Source: CAHJXG01 sp965277495
GTDB taxonomy: Bacteria; Pseudomonadota; Alphaproteobacteria; Acetobacterales; Acetobacteraceae
Assembly (NCBI GenBank): GCA_965277495.1
Contig: OZ255824.1
Coordinates: 1,736,001 to 1,800,000 of the forward strand
DNA: 64,000 nucleotides
Direction of reading: 5' to 3'
In this document: positions 1-9,561 of the stretch, one piece after another
Numbering within the stretch: the stretch's first letter is position 1
Layout of the letters: the number at the start of each line of letters is the position of its first letter
The notes under the pieces: generated by a model
The model's input: the letters and a program-made list of their open reading frames with translations, nothing else
Told to the model about the DNA's origin: nothing
Database searches by the model: none
Made by a program: the position numbers and the translations under genes

Positions 1-901
1 GCGCCACCGAGGACAGCGCCGGCAGCGCATCGGCCAGCGCCGCCAGCGACACCGGGGACAGCGACGCCGCCACCCGCGTGCCGCCCTCCGCCAGTTCGGC
101 GCGGAGCGTGAGCTGGGCGCTCGCTGCGCCGGTCGCCAGCGCGGCCGTCCCGCCGCCGGTCACGCCGCCGCCGGGCCGGCGCTGCAGGTCCAGCACGATG
201 TCCGTAACGTCGAACGTCGCGCCGAGCTGCCGGTCCACGACCGCCACCGCCGCGTTGCGTATCCGCACCGACTGCAACTGCTCGATATGCCGCAGGCCCG
301 GCACTGCGTCGCCGCCACGGTCGGTCAAGGCCGGGCGGCTGAGCGCCGCCATCGTCTCGGCAATGCTCGGGGAAGGCGCACCGTCGTCCGCGGCGCCTTC
401 CGCCAGGCTGCCGATGTCGACGCTGACGCTTCCGTCAAGGCTGCGGACCAGGCGGAGCTGCAGGCCGTCCAACACAATGCGGCGCGGCACGAGCTCGCCA
501 TGCAGCAGTGCTGCCGCCGAGAGCGCCATGTCAGCCGACGCGACCTCGGCCACCGGATGGCCGGCGTCCAACACCTGGATACCGCGCAGTTGCAAATCGA
601 GCGCGCGGCCGGCGCCCTCGTCGAAGCCCTGCCACTTGATCATGGCGCCGCCGATGCCGATCCGTGTTGGCGCGCCGGGCGGGTTGGCCGCGTTCACGAT
701 CCAACGCAGCGCCCAGCCGACATCGAGCGGCCCCTGCGCCAGCCGCCAGCTCAGGATCGCCAGCCCGGCCCCCGCCAGCACCACGGCCGCGATCAGCACG
801 ACGGCGATGCCATGGGCCAGCCGCGCCAACGCGCCGCCGCCAGCCCGCAGCGTGCGGACGCTGCGGGCTGGGATTTGACGAACCGAGCTGGACGCCGCCA
901 C
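1..901 (-). CDS. AsmA/YhdP-like envelope protein (DUF3971 type), N-terminal part only
   Basis: The open frame runs leftward off the window, so only about 300 N-terminal residues are present. Reading leftward from a GTG at 899-901, a basic segment (RSVRTLR) is followed by one hydrophobic helix (AHGIAVVLIAAVVLAGAGL) and then repetitive beta-rich sequence such as LDLQLRGIQVLDAGHPVAEV and VPRRIVLDGLQLRLVR. That layout is typical of large inner-membrane-anchored AsmA/YhdP proteins thought to help move phospholipids to the outer membrane. Only 11 bases separate it from the divergent glnE. The start is uncertain because an in-frame TTG about 20 codons further in is possible. The family call rests on the style of the sequence. 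Confidence 0.6.
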   Translation of the reverse strand, partial: MAASSSVRQIPARSVRTLRAGGGALARLAHGIAVVLIAAVVLAGAGLAILSWRLAQGPLDVGWALRWIVNAANPPGAPTRIGIGGAMIKWQGFDEGAGRALDLQLRGIQVLDAGHPVAEVASADMALSAAALLHGELVPRRIVLDGLQLRLVRSLDGSVSVDIGSLAEGAADDGAPSPSIAETMAALSRPALTDRGGDAVPGLRHIEQLQSVRIRNAAVAVVDRQLGATFDVTDIVLDLQRRPGGGVTGGGTAALATGAASAQLTLRAELAEGGTRVAASLSPVSLAALADALPALSSVA

Positions 902-912
902 CTTTGGCGTCC

Positions 913-3831
913 ATGGCCACCTACGACCCTTGGTCTGCTCGCTCATGGCCCGGCCCGGCCGACCCGGACGCCGCCATGCGCCTGGCCGAGCGCTTCGCGG
1001 CGCTGGGCGAGCGTGAAGCCGCGCTGGCCGCGCAACCCAGCGGCGCCGCTATGCTCGCAGCCCTCGGCGGCGGCAGCCCATTCCTCTCCGACCTGCTGCT
1101 CCGCGAGCATGCCGCAACGCTGGCGATGGCGGACGCCGGCCCCGCAGCCGTGGTCGCTGGCGCACTGGCGGCACTGGCAAAGGTCCCGCCGGCCGCACCC
1201 CGCGCCCAGGTCGCGCGCGCCATGCGGCAGGCCAAGCGGCAGGTGGCGCTTGCGGCAGGTATCGCCGACATCGCCGGCATTTGGGGCCAGGCGCGCGTCA
1301 CGGCCGCGCTGACCGACCTGGCCGAAGCGACGCTGCGGCTCGCCGTCGACCACCTGATCTGCGCGGCGCACCATGCCGGGGAGATCACCCTGCCCGACCC
1401 AGCGCAGCCCACGCATGGCTGCGGCCTTACCGTGCTCGGCATGGGGAAGCTGGGCGCGCGGGAACTGAACTACTCGAGCGATATCGACCTCGTGTTGCTG
1501 TTCGACCCTGCCGCGCAACCCGACCATAGCGAAAACCTCCGCGCGGTGTTCACACGCGTCGCGCGCGCCCTGGTTGCCATGATGGAGGCACGCGACGCCG
1601 ACGGCTATGTATTCCGCACCGACCTCCGCCTGCGTCCCGACCCGGCCGCCACTCCGCCCGCGGTCGCGTTGCCGGCGGCCATCGCATATTATGAGAGCAT
1701 GGGCCAGAATTGGGAGCGCGCCGCGATGATAAAGGCGCGTCCTGTGGCCGGGGACCTGGCCGTGGGCGCCGCGTTCCTCGCCGCCATCCGTCCGTTCATC
1801 TGGCGCCGCGGGCTGGACTTCGCCGCCATCGCCGACATCCACGCCATGAAGCGCCGCATCAACCAGCACCGCGGCATGGGCTTGCCGGATGGGCCCGCGG
1901 GGTTGGCCGGATACGACCTGAAGCTCGGCCAGGGCGGCATACGCGAGATCGAGTTCGCCGCGCAGACGCTGCAGCTCGTATGGGGCGGACGCGACCCGGC
2001 GCTGCGCGATCCGGCGACGCTCGGGGCGCTGCGCCGCCTGGCCCGCGCCGGCCACCTGCCGCGGCGGGCCTGCGCCGAGCTGGTGGTGGCGTATCGCGTG
2101 CTGCGCCGGGCCGAGCACCGACTGCAGATGGTGGCGGACCGCCAAACCCACGCGCTGCCGGTGAAGCCGGACGAACTCGCCCGCTTTGCCGTTTTCATGG
2201 GCTGTCCGGACACGGACGCGCTGGCGCGGCATTTGTTGACCCACATGAACCGGGTGCGCGCCCGCTACGCCGAGGTGTTCGAGGCGGTGCCGGAGCCGCC
2301 GACGGCCACCCCGCCGCTCGACCTCGCCGGCATGGACGAGCCGCCGGCCACGGTCGAGGCTCTGCGCGCGCTCGGCTTCCGCAACATGGCCGGGATGATC
2401 GCGACCCTGCGCGGCTGGCAAGCCGGACGCCTGCGGGCACTGCGGTCCACGCGGTCGCGCGAGCTGATGGACGCCGTGCTGCCGGCATTGTTGGCCGCCT
2501 TGGGCGCGCAGTCGGACCCGGACGCGGCGTTCGCCCGGTTCGACGCGCTGCTGTCCCGCCTGCCCGCCGGCGTCGGCCTGCTGTCCATGGTCCAGCGCAA
2601 CCCGGCGCTGCTGGACCGCATCGCCGCCGTGCTGGGCGCATCCCCGGCGCTCGCCGACCACCTGGCGCAGGTGCCGGCGGCGCTTGAGGGCCTGTTGACC
2701 CCCGCCGGCCCCGATCCAGACCCGGCCCGCTCGCTCCGCCGCCGCCTGGCCGACGCGCGCACGGTCGAGGACAGCGTTGCGATCATCCGCAGCCATGTCC
2801 GCGGCGAGGAGTTCCGGCTGTGCGTGGCGCAGATGGAGGGCTGGCTGGATGTGGACGCGGCCGGGCTGGCCCGCACGGCGCTGGCGGACGCGGCGCTGGC
2901 GGCGCTGTTGACACCGGTGCTGGAGGCACAGGCCGCGCGCTATGGCCGGGTGCGCGGCGGCGCGATGGCCGTGGTGGCGCTGGGCAAGGCCGGCAGCCAG
3001 GAGATGATGGCGGGGTCGGACCTTGACCTCATGCTGATCTACAGCCATCCGCCCGGTGTCGCGGAAAGCAGCGGAGGAGGCCGGCCCATGGCGTCGAGCC
3101 AATGGTTCATCCGCGCGGCGCACGCCTACGTCGCCGCCCTCACCTCGCCCGGCGCCGAGGGGCCGCTGTATGCCGTCGACATGCGGCTGCGCCCTTCCGG
3201 GAACAAAGGGCCGGTCGCGGTGTCGCTGCCGGCATTCCGGCAATACCATGCGCAGGACGCTTGGACCTGGGAGCGCATGGCATTGACCCGCGCCCGCGTG
3301 GTGGCCGGGTCGCCAGCGATCCGCGCGCGCACGGCGGCAGCGGTCGCCGCAGCGCTTGCCACCCCGGTCGATCCCGGCCGGACCCGCGCCGACGCGGCCT
3401 CCATGCGCGGACGCCTGCTGCGCGAACTGCCGCCGGCGGGACCCTGGGACGTGAAGATGCGGCCGGGCGGCGGCATCGAGGTCGAATTCATCGCGCAGAC
3501 CCTGCAACTAATTTATGGGGTCAGGCCCGGGCGCCAGGCCACGCGCGCCGGGCTGCAATGCCTGGCGGACGAGGGCCGGCTACCGTCCGACACTGCCGCC
3601 ATGCTGATCCGGGCGGACCGGCTGTGGCGCACGGTGCAGAGCATGGTGCGCATCACCGTGGGCCGCGGCCCCGCCGACCTGCCGGCCCCGGCGGCGGAGG
3701 CGCTGTTGCGCGCCGTCTGCCGCGAGACCGGCGCGCCAGGGCTTGCGCTCCCGGAACTTCGTGCCACGCTGGACAGCACCGCGCGGGACGTGCGCGAGGC
3801 GTTCATCACTTTGATTGGAAATCCAGAATGA
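913..3831 (+). CDS. glnE: Bifunctional glutamine synthetase adenylyltransferase/adenylyl-removing enzyme
   Basis: GlnE attaches or removes AMP on glutamine synthetase and so tunes ammonia assimilation to nitrogen status. From the ATG at 913 the protein has 972 residues, close to the usual length. Both nucleotidyltransferase halves are visible. The adenylyl-removing half has GMGKLGARELNYSSDID from about residue 176. The adenylating half has GKAGSQEMMAGSDLDL from about residue 691. Both keep the paired acidic residues that bind metal. The frame stays open upstream to 664, but the extension is low-complexity shadow of the divergent AsmA-like gene. The stop overlaps the start of the next gene (ATGA), so the two are probably translationally coupled. 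Confidence 0.96.
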   Translation: MATYDPWSARSWPGPADPDAAMRLAERFAALGEREAALAAQPSGAAMLAALGGGSPFLSDLLLREHAATLAMADAGPAAVVAGALAALAKVPPAAPRAQVARAMRQAKRQVALAAGIADIAGIWGQARVTAALTDLAEATLRLAVDHLICAAHHAGEITLPDPAQPTHGCGLTVLGMGKLGARELNYSSDIDLVLLFDPAAQPDHSENLRAVFTRVARALVAMMEARDADGYVFRTDLRLRPDPAATPPAVALPAAIAYYESMGQNWERAAMIKARPVAGDLAVGAAFLAAIRPFIWRRGLDFAAIADIHAMKRRINQHRGMGLPDGPAGLAGYDLKLGQGGIREIEFAAQTLQLVWGGRDPALRDPATLGALRRLARAGHLPRRACAELVVAYRVLRRAEHRLQMVADRQTHALPVKPDELARFAVFMGCPDTDALARHLLTHMNRVRARYAEVFEAVPEPPTATPPLDLAGMDEPPATVEALRALGFRNMAGMIATLRGWQAGRLRALRSTRSRELMDAVLPALLAALGAQSDPDAAFARFDALLSRLPAGVGLLSMVQRNPALLDRIAAVLGASPALADHLAQVPAALEGLLTPAGPDPDPARSLRRRLADARTVEDSVAIIRSHVRGEEFRLCVAQMEGWLDVDAAGLARTALADAALAALLTPVLEAQAARYGRVRGGAMAVVALGKAGSQEMMAGSDLDLMLIYSHPPGVAESSGGGRPMASSQWFIRAAHAYVAALTSPGAEGPLYAVDMRLRPSGNKGPVAVSLPAFRQYHAQDAWTWERMALTRARVVAGSPAIRARTAAAVAAALATPVDPGRTRADAASMRGRLLRELPPAGPWDVKMRPGGGIEVEFIAQTLQLIYGVRPGRQATRAGLQCLADEGRLPSDTAAMLIRADRLWRTVQSMVRITVGRGPADLPAPAAEALLRAVCRETGAPGLALPELRATLDSTARDVREAFITLIGNPE

Positions 3832-4295
3832 GCTTGGCCGAAGGCGACGCCGCCCCTGCGTTCGAGATGCCGGCCAGCGGTGGGCGCACCGTGAGCCTCG
3901 CCGCCCAGGCTGGCCGGCCATTCGTGCTGTATTTCTATCCCAAGGCCGACACGCCCGGCTGCACCAAGGAGGCGCAGGCGTTCCAGGAGGCGCTGCCCGA
4001 ACTGAGTGCCGTCGGGGTCGAGGTGATCGGCGTGTCGAAGGACGCGATGAAGCCGATCGAGCGTTTCGCCGAGAAATACGGCCTGACCTACCCGCTGGCG
4101 TCCGACTCCGACGGCGTGGTGGAGGCCTATGGCGCATGGGTCGAGAAGTCGATGTATGGCAAGAGCTACATGGGCGTCGACCGCAGCACGGTGCTGGTCG
4201 ACGCCGGCGGCCGTATCGCCCGCATTTGGCGCAAGGTGAAGGTGCCGGGCCACGCGGCCGAGGTGATGGCGGCGGCGCAGGCGTTGCGGCGGTAG
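3828..4295 (+). CDS. bcp: Peroxiredoxin, BCP/PrxQ type, lacking the usual resolving cysteine
   Basis: This thiol peroxidase (155 residues) would reduce hydrogen peroxide and organic peroxides in the cytoplasm. The peroxidatic motif DTPGCTKEA places the active Cys at residue 45, and the fold markers FVLYFYPKADTPG and GVSKD are present. In E. coli BCP a resolving Cys follows five residues later. Here residue 50 is Gln and no other Cys is seen, so it probably works as a 1-Cys enzyme resolved by an external thiol. The start is the ATG inside the ATGA overlap with glnE. Confidence 0.92.
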   Translation: MSLAEGDAAPAFEMPASGGRTVSLAAQAGRPFVLYFYPKADTPGCTKEAQAFQEALPELSAVGVEVIGVSKDAMKPIERFAEKYGLTYPLASDSDGVVEAYGAWVEKSMYGKSYMGVDRSTVLVDAGGRIARIWRKVKVPGHAAEVMAAAQALRR

Positions 4296-4472
4296 ATTTC
4301 TGCTCTGCCATTCCTGGCGATCTTAGCATCTCTTTACTGCCAGATGGGCCACAAAGGGCATAAAGTTCCTATTTCCGCCGGCGTATTGCACCAGGCGTAG
4401 AAAATCCTTCTTGTAGGTCTGAGAGTTCTCCGGAGACTTACAGCGCATGCCCGTTCGCCCCCCAGCCCTGTC
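4296..4472. other. Intergenic stretch between peroxiredoxin and cysJ
   Basis: These 177 bases are AT-richer than the flanking genes and presumably hold the promoter of the sulfite reductase genes. I could not fix a convincing -35/-10 pair or a CysB-like operator, and no hairpin with a T-run is visible. Confidence 0.4.
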
Positions 4473-6230
4473 ATGACCGCTCCGGCACGGCTGCCCACCA
4501 ACGCACCCTTCCCGCCCGATGCCATCGTTGCGCTCAACCGGGTGATCGAGCATACCAGCCCGACGCAGCGGAGCTGGCTTGCCGGGTTTCTGGCCGGCTA
4601 CGAGGCGGCTGGCGCTCCGGCGGCGGCCGCCGTCGCTCCTGTGGCGAAGCCGGCGCTCACCATCCTGTTCGCCACTGAGTCCGGCAATTCCGAAACCCTG
4701 GCCCGCAAGGCCGGCAAGGACGCCGCGCGTCTCGGTTTCGCGTCACGGGTGCTGGACGCCGCCGAGGCGACGCCCGCCGATCTGGCCCGCACCGAACGGC
4801 TGCTGGTGATCGCCGCCACCTGGGGCGAGGGCGAGGCGCCGGCGCGCGCGACCGGGTTCCTGGCCGCATTGCTGGCCGACGACGCGCCGCGCATGGAAAA
4901 GGTGAACTTTGCCGTGCTGGCGCTGGGCGACCGCGCCTACGCGCAGTTCTGCGCGATTGGGCACGCGATCGACGAGCGCCTGGCTGCCTTAGGGGGCCGC
5001 CGCGCCGCGCCGCTGCTGGAATGCGACCTCGATTACGATGCGCCGGCTGCCGCATGGCTTGCCACCACCCTGCCGGAACTGCGCGGCGCCGAGGCCGAAC
5101 CGAGCCCGAGCGTGATCCACGTCGACTTCGGCGCCGAGGCCCGCGAGTACAGCAAGTCCAACCCGTTCCAGGCCGAGATCACCGACCTGGTGAACCTGAA
5201 CTCCAGCCGCTCGTTGAAGCAGACCTTCCATGTCGAGCTGTCGTTGACCGGGTCCGGGCTGACCTACCAGCCCGGCGACGCCATCGGCATCGCTCCGGAG
5301 AACGACCCGGCGGCCGTCGAGGCGGTGCTGGAGGTTGCCGGGCAGGCCGGGAACACCGAACTGCACGCCGCCCTGCTTACGCGCCACGACGTGAACACGC
5401 TGTCCGCATACCTGGTCCGCAGCCTGGCCGAGCTGACCAAGGACCCGGCCATCGTCGGCCTCGCGAGCGACAAGGAACGGCTGGAGGCCTTTTTGCCGGG
5501 CCGCCAGGTGGTCGACCTGCTGACCGCGTTCCCGAACCGGCTTACGCCCGAACAACTGCAGGGCTTGCTGCGCCCATTGCCGCCGCGGCTGTATTCTGTC
5601 GCCTCCAGCCAGGCGATGGTCGGCGAGGAGGCGCACCTGCTGGTCAGCGCCGTGCGCTACCACGCGCATGGGCGGGACCGCGCCGGGGTCGCCTCCACCC
5701 ATATTGGCGACCGCCGCCGCGCGGGCGACCACCTCGGCATCCACGTCAAGGCGAACCCGCATTTCCGGCTTCCGGCCGACCCGGCCACGCCGGTCATCAT
5801 GATCGGACCCGGCACCGGGGTCGCGCCGTTCCGCGCCTTCATGCAGGAGCGCGACGCCGCCGGGCTGAGCGGCAAAAGCTGGCTGTTCTTCGGCGACCAA
5901 CGCTACACGCACGACTTCCTGTATCAACTCGAATGGCAGGACATGCTGGAGCGCGGCGTGCTGGGCCGGCTCGATGTGGCGTTCTCCCGCGACCAGGACG
6001 CCAAGAGCTATGTGCAGCACCGCATGTGGGATCAGCGCCGCGGCCTGCACGCCTGGATCGAGGACGGGGCGCGCGTCTATGTCTGCGGCGACCAGGTCCG
6101 CATGGCGCGCGATGTCCACACGACGCTGCGCGACATCATCGTCGAAGGGGCCGCCATCGCGCCCGAGGCGGCGGAGGAGCGCCTTGCCGACATGAAGCAG
6201 CAGGGCCGCTACCTGCTCGACGTCTACTAG
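4473..6230 (+). CDS. cysJ: Sulfite reductase flavoprotein (alpha) subunit
   Basis: The protein (585 residues) passes electrons from NADPH through FAD and FMN to the CysI hemoprotein for sulfite reduction to sulfide. Domain order is an N-terminal linker, a flavodoxin domain (FATESGNSETLARKAG from about residue 66), an FAD domain (RLYSVASS near 372) and an NADPH domain (GPGTGVAPFRAF near 445). It ends in LLDVY, as CysJ proteins typically end in an aromatic residue. cysI follows after 12 bases. Siroheme for the partner could come from cysG at 42 kb. Cytochrome P450 reductase-like proteins share the architecture, but the neighbour decides the call. Confidence 0.93.
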   Translation: MTAPARLPTNAPFPPDAIVALNRVIEHTSPTQRSWLAGFLAGYEAAGAPAAAAVAPVAKPALTILFATESGNSETLARKAGKDAARLGFASRVLDAAEATPADLARTERLLVIAATWGEGEAPARATGFLAALLADDAPRMEKVNFAVLALGDRAYAQFCAIGHAIDERLAALGGRRAAPLLECDLDYDAPAAAWLATTLPELRGAEAEPSPSVIHVDFGAEAREYSKSNPFQAEITDLVNLNSSRSLKQTFHVELSLTGSGLTYQPGDAIGIAPENDPAAVEAVLEVAGQAGNTELHAALLTRHDVNTLSAYLVRSLAELTKDPAIVGLASDKERLEAFLPGRQVVDLLTAFPNRLTPEQLQGLLRPLPPRLYSVASSQAMVGEEAHLLVSAVRYHAHGRDRAGVASTHIGDRRRAGDHLGIHVKANPHFRLPADPATPVIMIGPGTGVAPFRAFMQERDAAGLSGKSWLFFGDQRYTHDFLYQLEWQDMLERGVLGRLDVAFSRDQDAKSYVQHRMWDQRRGLHAWIEDGARVYVCGDQVRMARDVHTTLRDIIVEGAAIAPEAAEERLADMKQQGRYLLDVY

Positions 6231-6242
6231 GGAACATCGATC

Positions 6243-7958
6243 ATGCCCGACACCATCGTCGCGCCGCCCCCGTCGAAGAACGAGGGCATCAAGGCCCGCA
6301 GCCAGGCGTTGCGCGGCACCATTGCCGACGGTCTTGGCCGCGTCGTCACCGGCGCGCTGGCCGACGACGACACCCAGCTCACGAAATTCCACGGCATCTA
6401 CCAGCAGGACGACCGCGACCTGCGGGCCGAGCGCGGGCGCAAGCGCATGGAGCCGGCGATCAGCTTCATGGCCCGGCTGCGCATCCCGGGCGGACGGGTC
6501 AGCCCGACGCAGTGGCTGCAACTGAACGAGATCGCGCGGGAGCGGGCCAACGGCACCATCCGGCTCACCACCCGGCAGACCGTGCAGTTCCACGGCATCA
6601 TCAAGGGCAACCTCGCGCCGGCGATCTCGGCGATGAACGACGCGCTGCTCGACACCATCGCGGCCTGCGGCGACGTGAACCGCAACGTCATCTGCACGTC
6701 GAACCCGCACGCCAGCCCGGCCCATGCCGAGGCGCTGGCGCTCGCCAAGAAGCTGAGCGACGACCTGTTGCCGAAAAGCCGCGCGTGGCACGAGATTTGG
6801 CTTGGGGAAGAGCGCGTCGCCGGCGGCGAGCCGGAGTTCGAGCCGCTGTATGGCGCCACGTATTTGCCGCGCAAGTTCAAGATCGCCGTCGCGGTGCCGC
6901 CGCAGAACGATGTCGACGTGTTCGCGCATGACCTGGGCCTGATCGCCATCGAGCGGGACGGCGCGGTGATCGGCTACGACGTTTCGGTTGGCGGCGGCAT
7001 GGGCATGACGCATGGCGAGACCGACACCTTCCCGCGCACCGGCGACGTGATCGGCTTCTGCACGCCGGACCAGGCGGTCGCGGTGGCGGACGCGGTCATC
7101 CGGGTGCAACGCGACAACGGCGACCGCAGCGTCCGCAAGCACGCCCGGCTGAAATACACCATCGAGCGCATGGGCGTGGATGCCTTCCGGGCCGAGGTCG
7201 AGCAGCATCTCGGGTATAAGCTGGCGCCGGCGCACGGGGCAGCGTTCACCGGCACCGGGGACCGCCCGGGCTGGTCGCAGTCGCCGGATGGGACATGGCA
7301 GTATGGCTTGTTCATCGAGAACGGCCGGGTGCACGACGTGGGCGGCCTTCGGCTGATGTCGGGCCTGCGCGCCATCGCCAACGTGCACCGCGGCGAGTTC
7401 GTGATGACGGCGAACCAGAACCTCATCATCGCCGGCGTCGCGCCGGAGGAAAAGGCGGGGATCGAGGCTCTGCTGCGGCAACACGGGCTGAGCGACAGCG
7501 TATCGGCGCTGCGCCAGGCGTCGATGGCCTGCGTGGCGCTGCCGACCTGCGGCCTGGCGCTGGCCGAGAGCGAGCGGTATTTGCCCAGCCTGATTACCGA
7601 GCTCGACGCGATTATGGATGCTGCCGGGCTGCGCGACCAGCCGATCGTGCTGCGCATGACCGGCTGCCCGAACGGCTGCGCGCGGCCCTATTTGGCGGAG
7701 ATCGCCTTGGTGGGGCGTGGACCCGGACGCTACAACCTGTATTTCGGCGCAGCGCCGGACGGCACGCGGCTGAACAAGCTGTATCGCCGCGATGTCGACG
7801 AGACCGGCATCCTTCAGGCGCTCACGCCGCTGCTGCAGGAGTATGCGGACCGGCGCACCGAGGGCGAGCGCTTCGGCGACTGGGTGATACGCGCCGGGCA
7901 CATCGAGGCGACGACGGCCGGCAACCGGTTCCATTTGGACCTTGCGGAGGCGCTATGA
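6243..7958 (+). CDS. cysI: Sulfite reductase hemoprotein (beta) subunit
   Basis: CysI (571 residues) carries the siroheme and the [4Fe-4S] cluster that reduce sulfite by six electrons. The cluster ligands are visible as C430-x5-C436 (CVALPTC) and C475-x3-C479 (TGCPNGC). The two ferredoxin-like half-domains are marked by RLTTRQTVQFHG and by GEFVMTANQNLIIAGV. With cysJ just upstream it forms an NADPH-dependent assimilatory enzyme. The stop overlaps the start of a small membrane-protein frame (ATGA at 7955). No cysH, cysD, cysN or sulfate permease gene lies nearby. Confidence 0.95.
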   Translation: MPDTIVAPPPSKNEGIKARSQALRGTIADGLGRVVTGALADDDTQLTKFHGIYQQDDRDLRAERGRKRMEPAISFMARLRIPGGRVSPTQWLQLNEIARERANGTIRLTTRQTVQFHGIIKGNLAPAISAMNDALLDTIAACGDVNRNVICTSNPHASPAHAEALALAKKLSDDLLPKSRAWHEIWLGEERVAGGEPEFEPLYGATYLPRKFKIAVAVPPQNDVDVFAHDLGLIAIERDGAVIGYDVSVGGGMGMTHGETDTFPRTGDVIGFCTPDQAVAVADAVIRVQRDNGDRSVRKHARLKYTIERMGVDAFRAEVEQHLGYKLAPAHGAAFTGTGDRPGWSQSPDGTWQYGLFIENGRVHDVGGLRLMSGLRAIANVHRGEFVMTANQNLIIAGVAPEEKAGIEALLRQHGLSDSVSALRQASMACVALPTCGLALAESERYLPSLITELDAIMDAAGLRDQPIVLRMTGCPNGCARPYLAEIALVGRGPGRYNLYFGAAPDGTRLNKLYRRDVDETGILQALTPLLQEYADRRTEGERFGDWVIRAGHIEATTAGNRFHLDLAEAL

Positions 7959-8182
7959 TGAGCGAGTGCGACAATCCACTGGTCGGCGAGGAGTGGACGC
8001 TGCCCGCGCGCTGGGTCACGGCGCTGGTGACGGCGGCGATCGTCCTGTTCCTATCGGGCGGCTATATCTTCCGCACCGGCAGCGACCAGGCCAGCACGAG
8101 GCCGATGCCGGAGAACGCGGCGATGCACATGAAGGCGGCGCGGAACGCCGAGCCGATCTCGGTCGCCACCACGGCGCGCTGA
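7955..8182 (+). CDS. Small one-helix membrane protein coupled to cysI (tentative)
   Basis: This 75-codon frame begins in the ATGA overlap with the cysI stop. A short polar N-terminus (MMSECDNPLVGEEWTLPARW) leads into one hydrophobic helix (VTALVTAAIVLFLSGGYIF). The first 36 codons are free of other genes. The rest overlaps the 3' end of the convergent MFS gene and reads like its antisense shadow. Coupling to cysI and the clean helix suggest a real small protein, perhaps a membrane tether or accessory for sulfite reduction. I know of no defined family for it. Confidence 0.4.
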   Translation: MMSECDNPLVGEEWTLPARWVTALVTAAIVLFLSGGYIFRTGSDQASTRPMPENAAMHMKAARNAEPISVATTAR

Positions 8183-9561
8183 GCGGCATCGAGGCCGTCG
8201 AGCACGCCCGGACCGCGCTCGATAAGCTGGGCGAACAGCGCGGCCGTCTGCGGGTCCGTGGCGGTCAGTACGGCGAACAGCACCGCGCCCACCAGTGCCG
8301 TGCCCAGCGCCGCGCCGATGGACCGGGAGAACTGCACCGATGCCGACGCGGCGCCCAGGTTCTTCGGTCCCGCCACCATCTGCACCGTGGTCTGCACGAC
8401 CGGCATCGTGGTGCCGAGCGAGATCGACAGCACCAGGAACACCGCCGGCAGCCATGCGGTCGGCAGCAACCCGGCGCCAAGCGCCAGGAACATCAGGCAT
8501 CCAGTGACGGAAATCAGGCCGAACGACGGGAAGACCGCAGTCCTCCCGGTGCGGGTGATCATGCGCCCGGTGAGCAGCGAACCGACCGCGATGCCGGCGG
8601 TGAGCGGCAACAGCAGCAGCCCCACCCGGCCCGGCGCCGCGCCGCGCACGACCTGAAGGTAGATCGGCATGAAGGTGACGCACGAGACGATGGTGGCACC
8701 CACGCACGCGCCCATCGCATCCGCGCGCCAGATCGCCGGCATGCGCAGCAGCGCGACGGGGATCAGCGGCAGGTTGGTCCGCCGCTCCTGGCGCAGCAGC
8801 AGCCATAAGCAGGTTATCGCCAGCGCCACCAGCGCGGCCACGGTGGGGATCGCGGCATAGGAGATTTGCTGCCCACGCTCCAGCGCCAGCAGCAGCGCCA
8901 CGACGAAGCCCGCGAACAGCCCAAGCCCCAGCCAGTCGAAACGGAACCGCGTCCATTGCGGCGTTCGGTTCGGCAACCGCAGCGCCAGCACGGCGGCCAG
9001 CGCCCCCAGCGGCAGGTTGATCAGGAACACCGAGTGCCAGCCGAAATGCTGGGTCAGCCAGCCGCCGGCGACGGGGCCGAAGGTGGACGACACCATGAAG
9101 ATGGAGGCGAGGTAGCCCTGGTAGCGGCCACGCTCCCGCGGCGGCACGCTCTCGCCCACCAGGGCCTGCGACAAGGTCATCAGCCCGCCGCCGCCGAAGC
9201 CTTGCAGCACGCGCGCGGCCGTCAGCCACAGCAGCGTGGGCGCGGTTGCGCAGCCCAGCGAGGCGATGACGAAGATGGCGATGGCAAGAAACAGCAGCCG
9301 CTTGCGCCCGAACGCGTCGCCGAGCCGGCCATACACCGGGGCGGCGATGGTGGTGGCCATGAGGTAGGAGACGACGATCCACGACACGCGCTCGACCTCG
9401 CCGAGCGAGCCGGCGATGGCGGGGAGCGCGGTCGCGACGATGGTCTGGTCCACCGCCGCCAGGAACATCGGCAGGCAGATGGACGGGAACACACGCATGA
9501 ACAGGCCGCGGGTGGATTGGCCCTCGGTCGGGTCGACGGGCAGCGTGTCGGGTGATGCCAT
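8062..9561 (-). CDS. MFS multidrug exporter, DHA2 (14-helix) type
   Basis: A 499-residue inner-membrane antiporter of the EmrB/QacA class that would export drugs or other hydrophobic compounds with proton exchange. It has an AVDQTIVATALPAI first helix, the loop 2-3 motif GRLGDAFGRKR, the motif C region (GGGGLMTLSQALVG, SSTFGPVAGGWL) and many further hydrophobic segments. Its ATG abuts the accA stop, so it is read at the end of the xerD-accA run. No adaptor (EmrA) or TetR/MarR regulator is adjacent, so its substrate and control are unknown. Confidence 0.9.
   Translation of the reverse strand: MASPDTLPVDPTEGQSTRGLFMRVFPSICLPMFLAAVDQTIVATALPAIAGSLGEVERVSWIVVSYLMATTIAAPVYGRLGDAFGRKRLLFLAIAIFVIASLGCATAPTLLWLTAARVLQGFGGGGLMTLSQALVGESVPPRERGRYQGYLASIFMVSSTFGPVAGGWLTQHFGWHSVFLINLPLGALAAVLALRLPNRTPQWTRFRFDWLGLGLFAGFVVALLLALERGQQISYAAIPTVAALVALAITCLWLLLRQERRTNLPLIPVALLRMPAIWRADAMGACVGATIVSCVTFMPIYLQVVRGAAPGRVGLLLLPLTAGIAVGSLLTGRMITRTGRTAVFPSFGLISVTGCLMFLALGAGLLPTAWLPAVFLVLSISLGTTMPVVQTTVQMVAGPKNLGAASASVQFSRSIGAALGTALVGAVLFAVLTATDPQTAALFAQLIERGPGVLDGLDAAQRAVVATEIGSAFRAAFMCIAAFSGIGLVLAWSLPVRKI

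Noticed and set aside
664..912. N-terminal extension of glnE
   Set aside because: The codons before 913 lie over the divergent AsmA-like gene and read as low-complexity Pro/Arg/Ser.
943..3507. 854-codon open frame antisense to glnE
   Set aside because: It is a GC-rich antisense shadow: low-complexity Arg/Gly/His-rich translation with no family motif, lying wholly opposite a clear gene.
4989..7934. 981-codon open frame antisense to cysJ-cysI
   Set aside because: Same reason. Its translation is compositional and the sense genes have complete catalytic motifs.
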